Under the pieces are notes generated by a model, which saw only the letters and a list, made by a program, of their open reading frames with translations, searched no databases and had not been told where the DNA came from. From positions 1 through 64,000 of the forward strand of contig NZ_PPEK01000006.1 in the NCBI RefSeq assembly GCF_002899715.1: 64,000 nucleotides of DNA, written 5' to 3'. Every line of letters starts with the position of its first letter. Position 1 is the stretch's first letter. This document shows positions 16,749 to 25,965 of the stretch, one piece after another. Made by a program: the position numbers and the translations under genes. The stretch comes from Enteroscipio rubneri. Its GTDB lineage: Bacteria > Actinomycetota > Coriobacteriia > Coriobacteriales > Eggerthellaceae.

Positions 16749-19520
16749 CTAAGCCTTGTAGATCTTGACGCGCACGGTGTCGATGACGCCGCCATGAATG
16801 GGATCGATATAACCGAAGTCACCGCTCATCAGGTCGTTCATGCTGGTGTCTTCAAGCAGGTCCTTGCCCATCCACGAGGTTTTACGTCCGCGTGCGCCGC
16901 CGATGCCCACGCTGTCGGGACGCACGGTCTCGGTCAGGTGCGCACGGCCCTTCGTCGTGCCGAACAGCGACTCAACAGTGATGACGTCGCCCTCGACGAT
17001 GCCCTTGTCGGCCGCTGTCTTCGCGTTGACGAGGATGGCGTTGTCGTCGGGCATGTACTTGCTCGAGTAATCGCGGCGAATGGGATCTTGGTCCATGTTC
17101 GCCATGCGGAACATGTAGAACGGCTGGCGGTAGTTGAATCCGTAAAGGTCGAATTCAGCAGGTGCGGAATCGATCTGGCGGTTCTCCGGCCAGTAGGGCA
17201 GCGCGGTATAGCGGCGGCGCAGCTCGTCGATGGGGAATTTGATAGTGCCTTCCAAATCGAAGCCGCTTTCCTGTACTTCGCGCAGCTTAGGGATGAGGAA
17301 GTCGCCTGAACGCTTTTGCGCTTCCAAGTACACGGTGAAGCGGATATCCTGGTTGCGGTGCGAGGGGTACACGTCGGCTCCGTAGAAGCCGTTGTACGGC
17401 ATCATCTTCACCTTGTCCAGGTGGTCGAGCCCCTTGTCGGCCCCGAATGCGCTCTTCAAGCAGCGATCGAACATCTCTTCGGCGGTGTACTTCACCCCGG
17501 GCTCCAGCTTGTACGCCGGATCCTCGAACTGCACGGCCGCGGGCGGCACCTGGCCGAAGCCGGTGAGGGCGGCGTAGCCGATGCAGCCGTTTTCGTTGGC
17601 TGTCTCGTTCCACAGGTCGATAAGCCCCATGCGATCGAATATCTCGATGAGCTGGTCGTTGCCATCAAGGGTGTTGAACAGCGGCTTCATACCCTTGCGC
17701 ACCACCACACCACGGTTCGACGCCGCGAATTCGGGGTCGATGTTGGTGGCCGAGCCCTCATTGCCGGGGAAGAGGTGGCAGGTGTGGGTTTCGAGCGAGG
17801 CGTGCTCGGGCAGCAGCAAATCGGACAGCATGGCCATCTCGTCCATGTGGTAGCAGCCCTGGTAGATGACGTAATCGACGCTCTTCATGGCCTGTTCAGC
17901 AACCTCGGGGTCGGCCGTGACCGTGATGGGATTCGATCCGCACGACACCACCACCGACGGCTTGTAGTCGAAGCCGTACTTTTCGGGATCGCACATAGTG
18001 CGCATCATGAGGGTGTTTGTGGAGTGGCGGTGTGGGAACACGTCGGCGTAGTCCAGGCCCTGCGGCGGCCAGTTGAACTTCGTGCACGTTTTGGCCTCGA
18101 AATACGGCTCGGTGGTGCCATCGAGCTCGTTGGGCAGGTAGTCGCAGTACATGTTCGAGATGATGCCGCCGGGGTTGCCCACGTTGCCCAGCAGCATGTT
18201 GAGTACGCGGCTGTAGATGTCGCAGAGCGTGCCGTCCTCCTGGTTGGTGATGCCGCGGCCGATGATGACGGCGGCGGGGCGCAGCGGCAGCGTTTGGCCG
18301 TCGATTTCCACCGTGGAGCCGAACGAGGCGTACTTCACCAGGTTGTTGGCGATTTCGCGGATCTTGTCGGCGGGCACGGTGCTGTAGGCCTCGGCCCATT
18401 CCGGCGTGAACCCTTCGAGAGATTCCTTGAAGGCTTGGAAGGCGGGCTGACACGGCGTGCCTTCCACGTCATACTGGCCGAAGAGGGCAGGATCAGCGAG
18501 CGACGGATCGTCATGAGACTTGGCGGAATCGGACGATGCATCCCAGATCAGGGGCTTGCCGTCGGCGCCGCGGACGTAATCTCCGTTGGCGTCGATCAGG
18601 TAAGGCGAGTTGGTCCTGTTCTTCACGAACGGTTCGTCGAAACCGTTCTCTATCTCGTACAGCATGCAGTGCATCCACGCGTACACGAGCGAGAGGTCGC
18701 TGCCCAGCTTGGCGGATACCCACTCACCGCGCGTGGCCTCCATCGAAGCGCGCGGACCTACGGTGACGTACTTCATGCCGCGACGCAGGCAGTTGGCGAA
18801 GGTGCGCGCGTCGCCGCCCGCCAGCCCGGAATCGTAGCCGACTGATTTCCCTAGAATGACCAGGTAATTGCAGTACACGCCGTCGTAGTTCACCGTGGGG
18901 AACGCGGAGAGCGTGTAACAGCCGCCGTAGTGGATAGCGCACATCTGGCCCTTGGTGGAACTGGAATTCGGGGTTCCGAGCGCCATGGCCCACAGGCCGA
19001 TGCCCAGGGTCGCATGGCCGCTTTCGTAAGGGGCGAAGCTGTACATCTGCACGAGCTTGCGAATGTCTGTGTCATAGCATTCCCGAATCTTCTCAGCCGC
19101 CGTATCGAGCGCTTCGTCCCAGGTGATCTCCACCCAGCCAGGATCCGCTTCCATGCCCTTTTCTGGGTTGGTGCGCTTCATGGGCGCTTTGATGCGGTGC
19201 GGGTTGTACACATTCATGATGGCGCTCTTGCCGCGCGGGCACAGGGTGCCGGCGTTGTTCGCGCGGTCCGGGTCGCCCTCGATGTTCACGACCACGCCAT
19301 CTTTCATGGTGGCGACGAAGCTGCAGCTGCCGCAGAGCATGCACATGCGGCAGTGTCCGTACACTTCGCCGGCCTGGCCCTGCACCGCCGCGTTGGGCGT
19401 GTTCGCAAACGCCTTGACGGGTTTGTACGTCAGCGATCCGGCGACGGCCGAGGCGGCCGCCAGGGCGGCGGTGCCTTTGACGAAACCCCGTCTCGATAGG
19501 TTTATCGTGCTCATATTCAC
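16749..19520 (-). CDS. Molybdopterin oxidoreductase catalytic subunit, Tat-exported
   Basis: A DMSO-reductase-family enzyme of about 923 residues. A Tat signal (SRRGFVKGTAALAAASAVAG) is followed by a 4Fe-4S motif CRMCMLCGSC with LCPRGKS, then the cofactor domains. HYGGC lies where this family usually places the molybdenum ligand; Cys there would be typical of polysulfide/thiosulfate and related reductases, but the substrate cannot be named from sequence. I chose GTG at 19520 because GGAGG lies eight bases before it; ATG at 19514 is the alternative, and a third, His-rich start at 19580 also has a good ribosome site. The 290 bases upstream hold the operon promoter region. The TetR gene upstream is a candidate regulator. 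Confidence 0.93.
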   Translation of the reverse strand: MNMSTINLSRRGFVKGTAALAAASAVAGSLTYKPVKAFANTPNAAVQGQAGEVYGHCRMCMLCGSCSFVATMKDGVVVNIEGDPDRANNAGTLCPRGKSAIMNVYNPHRIKAPMKRTNPEKGMEADPGWVEITWDEALDTAAEKIRECYDTDIRKLVQMYSFAPYESGHATLGIGLWAMALGTPNSSSTKGQMCAIHYGGCYTLSAFPTVNYDGVYCNYLVILGKSVGYDSGLAGGDARTFANCLRRGMKYVTVGPRASMEATRGEWVSAKLGSDLSLVYAWMHCMLYEIENGFDEPFVKNRTNSPYLIDANGDYVRGADGKPLIWDASSDSAKSHDDPSLADPALFGQYDVEGTPCQPAFQAFKESLEGFTPEWAEAYSTVPADKIREIANNLVKYASFGSTVEIDGQTLPLRPAAVIIGRGITNQEDGTLCDIYSRVLNMLLGNVGNPGGIISNMYCDYLPNELDGTTEPYFEAKTCTKFNWPPQGLDYADVFPHRHSTNTLMMRTMCDPEKYGFDYKPSVVVSCGSNPITVTADPEVAEQAMKSVDYVIYQGCYHMDEMAMLSDLLLPEHASLETHTCHLFPGNEGSATNIDPEFAASNRGVVVRKGMKPLFNTLDGNDQLIEIFDRMGLIDLWNETANENGCIGYAALTGFGQVPPAAVQFEDPAYKLEPGVKYTAEEMFDRCLKSAFGADKGLDHLDKVKMMPYNGFYGADVYPSHRNQDIRFTVYLEAQKRSGDFLIPKLREVQESGFDLEGTIKFPIDELRRRYTALPYWPENRQIDSAPAEFDLYGFNYRQPFYMFRMANMDQDPIRRDYSSKYMPDDNAILVNAKTAADKGIVEGDVITVESLFGTTKGRAHLTETVRPDSVGIGGARGRKTSWMGKDLLEDTSMNDLMSGDFGYIDPIHGGVIDTVRVKIYKA

Positions 19521-19811
19521 GTCGTTCTCCTCCTTACCGGTAGGTTGTGGTTCATGATGGTGCTCATGCGCGTGCCGCATTCCTCCTTCCTTCTGGTGCT
19601 CTGCCGCATGAGTCGGGACGTTTCGGGCGCACGATCTCAAGGGGGCGTATCGTCCCGAGGATGTGCGCAGGGATGTTCGACATGCTCTCCTAACGGCTCG
19701 GTTGAGCCGGCAGGTTCGCCCGACGCGAGGGCATGCGTTTCTCAGCCCTCGCGAGGCGCTGATCGTATGAGTTTGCGGGTGTGGCGGTTAGGCGGGTTTC
19801 CTCATCGGCGT

Positions 19812-20468
19812 CTACAACGCATCGTCGTTCGATGCTTGCACCCTCCCTTCGAACAGGATGGCAAGTTTTTCGCGAAACTTCATCTCGTAGGGATAGTCGT
19901 AGCGGTACATGCCTTTGTCGAGCTCGCGAAAAAAGATAGCAACGATGATCTGGGCCATAACGGCGCTGTCGCCTGAAAGTCGTAACGAGCCGTCTTCCTT
20001 GGCGCGCTCGATGATGCCCGCGTAGATGGCTGATAGGGCTGCACGCGTGGCGAGCTCGATATCAAGATGCTCTTTGCTGGCGTATATCTCGCAGTTGTAA
20101 GCCATACGGATGTCGTTGGCGTAACGCTGGTGGGATGAGCCGTCATCGGACTCCGGCGAGAAAAACACGTGTTGGGTACCATGGATGTCTTCAAGGAGCA
20201 CAGCAAGCACCGCTTCGATCACCGGCATGTCATCAGGCAGCTCTTCTGCGAATGCGGTGAGATGCTCGACCGACGCGCGACCGATTTCGACAAGGAAGTC
20301 GCCCTTCGACGGGAAGTAGCGGTAGAGCGTTCCAGTGGAGACATCAGCGGCTTCGGCGATGTCTTTGAGCGTCGTGGCCTCGTATCCCTTTTCGAGGAAC
20401 AGATTCGATGCGACGCGGTAAATGTGCTGTCGCGTTTTCGAACTGCGAATATAGGTTCTCGCCGCCAT
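19812..20468 (-). CDS. TetR-family regulator
   Basis: A 218-aa regulator with an N-terminal TetR helix-turn-helix (KGYEATTLKDIAEAADVSTG, TLYRYFPSKGDFLVEI) and a helical ligand domain. The ATG at 20468 has GAGGGGAG upstream; a longer frame to 20516 is rejected because it would cross the operator palindrome. It lies between the EamA exporter and the molybdoenzyme operon on the same strand, so either could be its target, and the palindromes around its own promoter suggest autoregulation. Confidence 0.9.
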   Translation of the reverse strand: MAARTYIRSSKTRQHIYRVASNLFLEKGYEATTLKDIAEAADVSTGTLYRYFPSKGDFLVEIGRASVEHLTAFAEELPDDMPVIEAVLAVLLEDIHGTQHVFFSPESDDGSSHQRYANDIRMAYNCEIYASKEHLDIELATRAALSAIYAGIIERAKEDGSLRLSGDSAVMAQIIVAIFFRELDKGMYRYDYPYEMKFREKLAILFEGRVQASNDDAL

Positions 20469-20510
20469 CGTGCGACTCCCCTCGTCCCGCGTCTTTCGGT
20501 AAAAGACGAA

Positions 20511-20524
20511 ACTCAATTCTGAGT
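20511..20524. promoter_or_regulatory. Candidate TetR operator
   Basis: ACTCAATTCTGAGT has perfect five-base arms (ACTCA/TGAGT) and lies between the promoter and the tetR start. A related half-site, TTGAGT preceded by CAGAAA, lies at 20562-20573 just upstream of the -35 box, so the pair flanks the promoter. Confidence 0.5.
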
Positions 20525-20532
20525 GCGAACTT

Positions 20533-20561
20533 ATAATAGATGCCTAAGCGAGCAATGTCAA
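20533..20561 (-). promoter_or_regulatory. Sigma-70-type promoter of tetR
   Basis: On the minus strand TTGACA (20561-20556) and TATTAT (20538-20533) are separated by exactly 17 bases, about 65 bases before the tetR start. It is the best consensus promoter in this part of the window. Confidence 0.75.
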
Positions 20562-20580
20562 CAGAAATTGAGTCTGAACT

Positions 20581-21582
20581 TCATTTTTGACCGCCAAGAG
20601 GGTTTTCGGCTTCGCCTTGCTCGAATGCGCGGTCCGGAGCATCTGGAGTACGTACGTCGTTCGCTTTGCGAACGCGTTCTCGTCGTGCGGCGCGCAAAGG
20701 CAGGTATTCGCTGATCACGATGCCGGCGAAAATGAGCGCGAAGCCGAGGAACAGCGGCTTGGTAAGCACCTCGCCCAAAAATACCATGGAGAATAGAACG
20801 CCGAACACCGACTCTGTTGCAAGGAATAGCGATGCGGGAGCGGGGTCCACATGAGCGACGGCTACATTCTGCAACAGCAGCGCGATGCACGACGCGAACA
20901 CGGCGAGGTAGATAATGCTTATGTATGCATCCGCGCCCAAGGTGGCAAAAGAGGGAATGGGTTCGAATGCCGCTCCCGCAGCGAGGCCGAGCGCTCCTGC
21001 GACCACGAACTGCACCGCAGTGAGCACGAGCATATCGCGACCGGATGCGAATTTCGAGGTGCAGATGACGTGGAAGCTCAGGAACACCGCCGAGAGCAAC
21101 GTCACGGCATCGCCGAACCGTATGGCGAATCCGGTCGATCCCGCCAGCGACACGCAGCCAACGCCTGCAACGCATACAAGAGCGGCTGCGATGTTGAAGC
21201 GGGTTGGGCGCTGCCCGGTGAGCACCCACAGCAGAAACGGGATGATCACACAGTACATGGTGGTGAGAAACGCGCTGTTGGATGCCGTGGTATCGGTGAG
21301 CCCCCAGGTGTTGCACCAGTACGAGAAATACAGGAATACACCAAGGATCGTTCCCTTCGCCAGATGATCGGCGTCGAGCAAGCGCTTGAGCCGGGGGAGG
21401 AGCGCGAGGGCGAGCACGATTCCCGCGCCCATGAAACGCATCCCGACCAGCCAGTTCGGCGAAAGCGTGTCGACCGTTGACTTGATAACGACGGTGCCCA
21501 GGCCCCATATACCGGCCGCAAGCAACAGCGAGGCCTTGTAGACCCATGTTGGGCGGGCGGTATGAGAGGTGCTCTGCGTCAT
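20581..21582 (-). CDS. EamA/DMT-family transporter
   Basis: A 333-aa membrane protein with ten predicted segments in two EamA repeats (residues 15-150 and 165-300). Typical motifs are LLLAAGIWGLGTVVIK in segment 1 and ATESVFGVLFSMVFLGE in segment 9. A charged tail of about 35 residues follows. These carriers export metabolites or drugs; the substrate cannot be inferred. Its stop lies 20 bases from the tetR promoter. Confidence 0.85.
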   Translation of the reverse strand: MTQSTSHTARPTWVYKASLLLAAGIWGLGTVVIKSTVDTLSPNWLVGMRFMGAGIVLALALLPRLKRLLDADHLAKGTILGVFLYFSYWCNTWGLTDTTASNSAFLTTMYCVIIPFLLWVLTGQRPTRFNIAAALVCVAGVGCVSLAGSTGFAIRFGDAVTLLSAVFLSFHVICTSKFASGRDMLVLTAVQFVVAGALGLAAGAAFEPIPSFATLGADAYISIIYLAVFASCIALLLQNVAVAHVDPAPASLFLATESVFGVLFSMVFLGEVLTKPLFLGFALIFAGIVISEYLPLRAARRERVRKANDVRTPDAPDRAFEQGEAENPLGGQK

Positions 21583-21879
21583 AGCGATGCATCATAGCAC
21601 GCGCATCGTGACGTCAAGGCGTCGATGTCGCGGAACACGAGCGGTCGCCGGAAGTCGGCCGCAAGCGCGAAAAGTGCGCAGTCGGCGAAGGCTCGAAAGC
21701 GGAGAACGCGTACAGATTCCGGCAGTCCGAAAACGCGGGACGCGCGCGGCTGTCGAAACCACCGTGTACGTCTGTTCAAGATTCCCTTGAGACTCGATCA
21801 CTGTTTTGCTGCAGGTACGTCTCGCAGAATCGCATCATGGTAGGATGGGGCGATTTAGTCCATAAGGAGGCGACGTCCC

Positions 21880-23604
21880 ATGCCCACGTTCCGCGAAGTC
21901 ATGAAGGCGGTGCAGGTCACTCTCGACGACAAGACGTCGGGCAAGCGCATGCGCGAGATAGAGTCTATTCTGCGCACCCATCAAGCCTACTCGGGCCTCA
22001 CGCCGGAGAAGGCTACGGCCATTCTCGAGGATCTCGGCCCGACGTTCGTGAAGATGGGGCAGATCGCATCGAACCGCAGCGACATCATCCCGAAAGCGTA
22101 CGCCGATGCCTTCAAGGCGTTGCGCGCCAATGTGGCGCCTGTTCCGTTCGAAACCATCGTGGAAATCATTGAGAACTCGCTTGGGCATCCGTGGCGGGAG
22201 ACGTTCGCCGAAATCGAACAGGAGCCGCTCGGATCCGCGTCGGTGGCGCAGGTGCATTGCGCCCGTTTGGCCCAAGGTTTGGGCGAGCCGGTACCGACGA
22301 ACGCCGAACCCGAACGGTCCAAGACCGCGGCCGGGGCATCCACCGGAGACGGGGCCGTGGTGGCAGTGAAGGTTCGTCGACCCTTCGTGGTCGAGCAGAT
22401 GGCCGAGGATCTGACGCTTGTTCGTCATGCGCTGGCGTTGGCGGGCTTGACGCACGTGGCGGGGGAGATGATGCTCACGATCGACGAACTGGTGGACGAG
22501 CTGGAGCGCACGACGGCCGAAGAGCTGGATTTCTGCGTCGAGACGAGCAACCTCGAGCGCTTCCATACCGAAATAGCCGATCAGCAGGGCGTGACGAGCC
22601 CCGTTCCGTATCCCGCCTACGGCTCGGACGAAGTGCTGGTCATGGAGTATATCGAGGGCGTGCAGATCAACGACGTAGACCGGCTGCGCATCCAAGGGGA
22701 CGATCCCGCTGAGCTGGGTCGGCGACTGGCGGAGAATTACGTCACGCAGTTCATAGACAACGGGTTTTTCCATGCCGACCCGCATCCGGGCAACATTCTC
22801 GTGCGCGACCATGACATCGTGTGGATCGACCTTGGGATGACGGGAGAGCTGTCGGATGCCGAGCGCGCTATCGTGGGCAAGATGTTCTTTGCGGTTGTAC
22901 AGAACGACCCGTTCGCGCTGAAGGATGCGCTGCTCACGCTTGCCAAGGCGCGTGGTCCCGTCGATCACAGTCTGCTGCTGGACCAGCTGAGCGCGCTTTT
23001 GGCGCAGTACGCGTCGGTGAGTCTGGCCGATATCAATGTGGGGACGGCGATGCTTGACGTCATCGAGATCCTGCGTTCGCAAAACCTCACGCTGCCCTCG
23101 TCGCTTACGATGCTAGCCCGAGGCGCGGTGACCATCGAAGGCGTGCTGGTGGATATTTCCCCGAAGACGAGCATCGTGGACATCATCTCGGATCACGTAA
23201 AGAAGCAGGCGTTCACGTTCGATCATGCGATAGCCAAGACGAAAGATATGCTCATGGCAACGGCCGCAGCGGCCGAGGCCACGACGCGCCTGCCCACCCA
23301 GCTTTCGCATACGCTCGATATGATCGATCGCGGGTACATGAAGGTGGGAGCCGATCTCAACATGCCGAAGGATTTCATAGCGGCACTGTACTCGGTGAGC
23401 GGCACCGTGGCGCTCGCGCTTATCTCGGCAGGTCTCTTCGTAGGCTCCAGCCTCATCGCCCAGACGAACATGCAGCCGCAGTTGCTCGAGGTTCCCTTGC
23501 TCGGCTTTCTGGGTTATCTCGGCGCGTTTGTCCTGGGCGTCTACGTGATCTGGCGCACTCTGATCACACGCCATCAGCAGCGCAATGATAAAAAAGTCGA
23601 ATAG
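21880..23604 (+). CDS. ABC1/UbiB-family atypical kinase
   Basis: A 574-aa protein of the ABC1 (ADCK/AarF/UbiB) family with the invariant KMGQIASNRSDIIP (KxGQ), the Ala-rich nucleotide loop EPLGSASVAQVH, VAVKVRRP and the catalytic/metal motif FFHADPHPGNIL with IDLGMTGEL. The C-terminus has two membrane segments. Family members support isoprenoid quinone or lipid homeostasis; a role for menaquinone is an inference. AAGGAGG precedes the ATG, and a strong terminator follows. The 297 bases upstream (21583-21879) hold no gene. Confidence 0.92.
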   Translation: MPTFREVMKAVQVTLDDKTSGKRMREIESILRTHQAYSGLTPEKATAILEDLGPTFVKMGQIASNRSDIIPKAYADAFKALRANVAPVPFETIVEIIENSLGHPWRETFAEIEQEPLGSASVAQVHCARLAQGLGEPVPTNAEPERSKTAAGASTGDGAVVAVKVRRPFVVEQMAEDLTLVRHALALAGLTHVAGEMMLTIDELVDELERTTAEELDFCVETSNLERFHTEIADQQGVTSPVPYPAYGSDEVLVMEYIEGVQINDVDRLRIQGDDPAELGRRLAENYVTQFIDNGFFHADPHPGNILVRDHDIVWIDLGMTGELSDAERAIVGKMFFAVVQNDPFALKDALLTLAKARGPVDHSLLLDQLSALLAQYASVSLADINVGTAMLDVIEILRSQNLTLPSSLTMLARGAVTIEGVLVDISPKTSIVDIISDHVKKQAFTFDHAIAKTKDMLMATAAAAEATTRLPTQLSHTLDMIDRGYMKVGADLNMPKDFIAALYSVSGTVALALISAGLFVGSSLIAQTNMQPQLLEVPLLGFLGYLGAFVLGVYVIWRTLITRHQQRNDKKVE

Positions 23605-23668
23605 GCTCGGTTTAAGCTGCTTTCCGGCCGTCAAAGCGATGCCGTCGCGGTGCTGCGGCGAGGTAAAG

Positions 23669-23701
23669 CGAAAAGAGCCGGCGCACAGCCGGCTCTTTTC
23701 G
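23669..23701. terminator. Bidirectional intrinsic terminator
   Basis: A perfect 14-bp stem (CGAAAAGAGCCGGC with its complement) around loop GCACA. T-runs flank the stem on both strands, so it can end both the ABC1 kinase transcript and the convergent encapsulin operon. Confidence 0.9.
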
Positions 23702-23765
23702 ATTGCGGGATGATTGCACGGACTTTCAGGCGTGTCGCGCGCGAACTTCAAGCGTGCTACACGCG

Positions 23766-24578
23766 TTACGCGAACACGACGATGGCAGCGGGGTCCTTCA
23801 CGCGCAGGGCGGTCGTTTCCATGACGCGGAACGTGTGGTTGAAATCGGCGAACTCCAGGTAGCCCACCGAGAGGTCCAACCCGAGAGCGAGATCCAGGTA
23901 CTCCGGTTCGGCGCAGACGAGCACGGCTTGGCCGGGGGCGATAACGCTCGTCATGAACACGTTGTCGCCGATGAGCTTCTGCACGCGGTCGATCTCGAGC
24001 ATGCCGGTGTTCGGCTGCAGACGTTGCAGGCCAAGGTATAGGTCTGGAGCGACGGCCAGCGCGTAGCGGCCCAGGTAGCCAGTCTTCGCCAGCTGCGAGA
24101 CGGCGGCTGCTACATCGGCGAAACCGTTCTCGCCCTTGCTCCAGTCGCGACGCTTGATCGTGCCGGCGCCTTTCACGTTGAGCAAGCCTTCGACGCCAAG
24201 TGCGGCATTGCCGTTCAGCACAAGGTTGTCCTCGCGGCGCGCGGCCCTCTTGGCAGCGGCGATGGCGGGTGCGAGGTCGACGGGCATGCCGCTACGCGCA
24301 GCGAGGTCGAGGTCGCGTCCGAGCAGGGTGAAGTCCTCGTAAAACAAGGGCAGCTCGAGCTGCGTGCGGCCGACGATGCGGCCGATGCCATCCTCGAGCA
24401 CTTCCTCCTTCGCCACGCTGTCGACGGCGACGGTGGTGGTGCCCACGCCCAGCGGGCCGTGCGTCTTGAGGAAGCGGCGGCAGGTCAGGTGCTTGCGGGC
24501 GGTGCCGACGACGGCGTCGTCGATGCGGTTCCACAGCTCGACCGACAGGTCGGCTGATTCTCGTGCCAGGTAATCCAT
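23766..24578 (-). CDS. Encapsulin shell protein (family 1)
   Basis: A 270-aa HK97-fold protein that self-assembles into a nanocompartment. It starts with MDYLARESADLSVELWNRID, the typical N-terminal helix that contacts cargo, and contains VLEDGIGRIVGRTQLELPL and the C-terminal FNHTFRVMETTALRVKDPAA, which match encapsulins of the linocin M18 type. The length fits a T=1 shell. The ferritin-like cargo gene lies directly upstream in the same direction, with a parS site between them. Confidence 0.93.
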   Translation of the reverse strand: MDYLARESADLSVELWNRIDDAVVGTARKHLTCRRFLKTHGPLGVGTTTVAVDSVAKEEVLEDGIGRIVGRTQLELPLFYEDFTLLGRDLDLAARSGMPVDLAPAIAAAKRAARREDNLVLNGNAALGVEGLLNVKGAGTIKRRDWSKGENGFADVAAAVSQLAKTGYLGRYALAVAPDLYLGLQRLQPNTGMLEIDRVQKLIGDNVFMTSVIAPGQAVLVCAEPEYLDLALGLDLSVGYLEFADFNHTFRVMETTALRVKDPAAIVVFA

Positions 24579-24626
24579 GAGGGACTCCTTTCGGTGATGG
24601 TGAGGCGAACGCCGGCGGCGAACGAA

Positions 24627-24642
24627 TGTTTCACGTGAAACA
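24627..24642. promoter_or_regulatory. parS (ParB-binding) site
   Basis: TGTTTCACGTGAAACA, identical to the consensus parS site of many bacteria. The palindrome extends perfectly to 24 bases (24623-24646). It lies in the gap between cargo and shell genes. Confidence 0.88.
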
Positions 24643-24669
24643 TTCGCGCTCGACCGGCGGAAACGTCGG

Positions 24670-25041
24670 TTACGACAAGTCGCCGACCGTGGGGGCGGGG
24701 GCGGGCTCGGCGGGAGCCGCGGCGATCTCGCCGTCCGCCACGATGCCGAGTTCGGCCAGCTGCTCCTGCACTTCGCCTTCGCCCTCCAGGAAGAACTCGG
24801 TTTCCGTGGGGTCGAGGTGGCGCATCAGCGTGATGAGTTCGCCCATATGGGCTTTCTCCTCGTCGCGGATGTCGGCGAGCACGGCCTTCGCGGCCGGATC
24901 GTCGGTGGCGCGGCAGTGCGCGTCGTACAGGAAGATGGCTTCAAGCTCGCCGGCGATGTCGATGCGCAAGGCCTGCATGAGCTCCGCGTTGGTCATTTTG
25001 CGGTCGATGTTTCCGGAAAACGGATCGGGGAAGCTGGGCAT
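24670..25041 (-). CDS. Encapsulated ferritin-like cargo protein (EncFtn)
   Basis: A 123-aa ferroxidase cargo of the encapsulin. The core helices show ELEAIFLYDAHCRATDD and IRDEEKAHMGEL, holding the Glu and Glu-x-x-His residues that form the di-iron site between subunits in this family. An acidic, Pro- and Ala-rich linker leads to the C-terminal tail APTVGDLS, which resembles an encapsulin cargo-loading peptide. The ATG at 25041 has GAGAGGG upstream. Together with the shell it should store iron and limit oxidative damage. Confidence 0.92.
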   Translation of the reverse strand: MPSFPDPFSGNIDRKMTNAELMQALRIDIAGELEAIFLYDAHCRATDDPAAKAVLADIRDEEKAHMGELITLMRHLDPTETEFFLEGEGEVQEQLAELGIVADGEIAAAPAEPAPAPTVGDLS

Positions 25042-25447
25042 GATCCCTCTCTTTCTTCGTTTCCACTCGGCTGGGCGTGGCCGTGCGCTGCGCGGTTTGA
25101 GGTGCACTGCGCGGCTTGCAGCCGGCTGCCGAGAGGCGATATCCCTTCTCTTACCTTGATGGATATGGTACTCCGTAAGTCGGCGACTGTCTTGCGCAAT
25201 TACGATGCTTAATAAGAATTTCTCTCAATAAGCATAACTACCCCGAGCGCTGCGGTCAGTATCCGACCTCTCTGCGCTCGCGGGGAGGGCGGGCAATGGT
25301 CCACGATGTGCATATTGCGTTCATCAAACGCTCTCTCTGCGCGGGCGCGGGGAACCCTCGGACGGCGCCCGCGCAGCAAGATCTGCTCGTTCGTTTCGGA
25401 GGTCGTCCCGGAAAACTGCAAGACGACGCTTTGCGCCGCCTGCGAGG
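25042..25447. other. Gene-free stretch upstream of encapsulin operon
   Basis: About 406 bases without a supported gene. An AT-rich segment holds an inverted repeat ATGCTTA (25205-25211) / TAAGCAT (25229-25235) enclosing AATAAGAATTTCTCTCAA, which could be an operator for iron- or stress-dependent control of the encapsulin operon; I cannot assign it to a known box. Confidence 0.4.
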
Positions 25448-25921
25448 CTAGCGTTCCGCGCGGTGCTTGACGATGAGCACCGGCATGTGCGCTTCTCGCA
25501 ACACGTAATTGCTCACGCTGCCGAGAATGCCACGCAAGGCGCCAAGGCCGCGCGATCCCATGATTATGAGGTCGCAGCCGCCCTCTTCGGCATAGGCGAC
25601 AATTTGCTCGCCGGGTTCTGTCTCTTCGAGAAACTCGACGGTCAGCTCGTTCATGAGATCTGGCAGCAAGCCAACGATGGCGTCATGCAGCTCGGCAATG
25701 GCCGCCTCGTAGTCGGCCTGCGGTACAACGGGAGTGAATGTGCTGTTTGTGGGCCTTTTTTCGGCCTTGAGACGCTCTGCGAGCAGCAGCTCGGTGTCGA
25801 CGATCTGAATAATGCTCAACCGAGCGCCGGGATCGTCCTTCGCATAGCGCGTTGCTTCTGCGAGCGCCGCTTTTGCCGATACAGAGCCGTCATAGGGAAC
25901 AAGGATGTGGTCGTAGAGCAT
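25448..25921 (-). CDS. Universal stress protein (UspA family)
   Basis: A 157-aa single-domain UspA protein beginning MLYDHILVPYDGS and ending with the ATP-binding signature GSRGLGALRGILGSVS followed by PVLIVKH. ATP-binding members act in persistence and stress adaptation. An insert around residues 50-75 is longer than in minimal UspA proteins. It stands alone, close to the encapsulin operon. Confidence 0.92.
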   Translation of the reverse strand: MLYDHILVPYDGSVSAKAALAEATRYAKDDPGARLSIIQIVDTELLLAERLKAEKRPTNSTFTPVVPQADYEAAIAELHDAIVGLLPDLMNELTVEFLEETEPGEQIVAYAEEGGCDLIIMGSRGLGALRGILGSVSNYVLREAHMPVLIVKHRAER

Positions 25922-25965
25922 GGTAGGCCTCCCTCATGTGAGCCATGCGGTCGGCTTTCAGTATA

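Noticed and set aside
17316-18845. 509-codon + strand frame opposite the molybdoenzyme gene
   Set aside because: No domains or ribosome site, composition typical of antisense frames; the minus strand has unmistakable oxidoreductase motifs.
25209-25421. 70-codon minus frame between encapsulin operon and UspA
   Set aside because: No similarity or ribosome site, and it covers the probable promoter region of the encapsulin operon.
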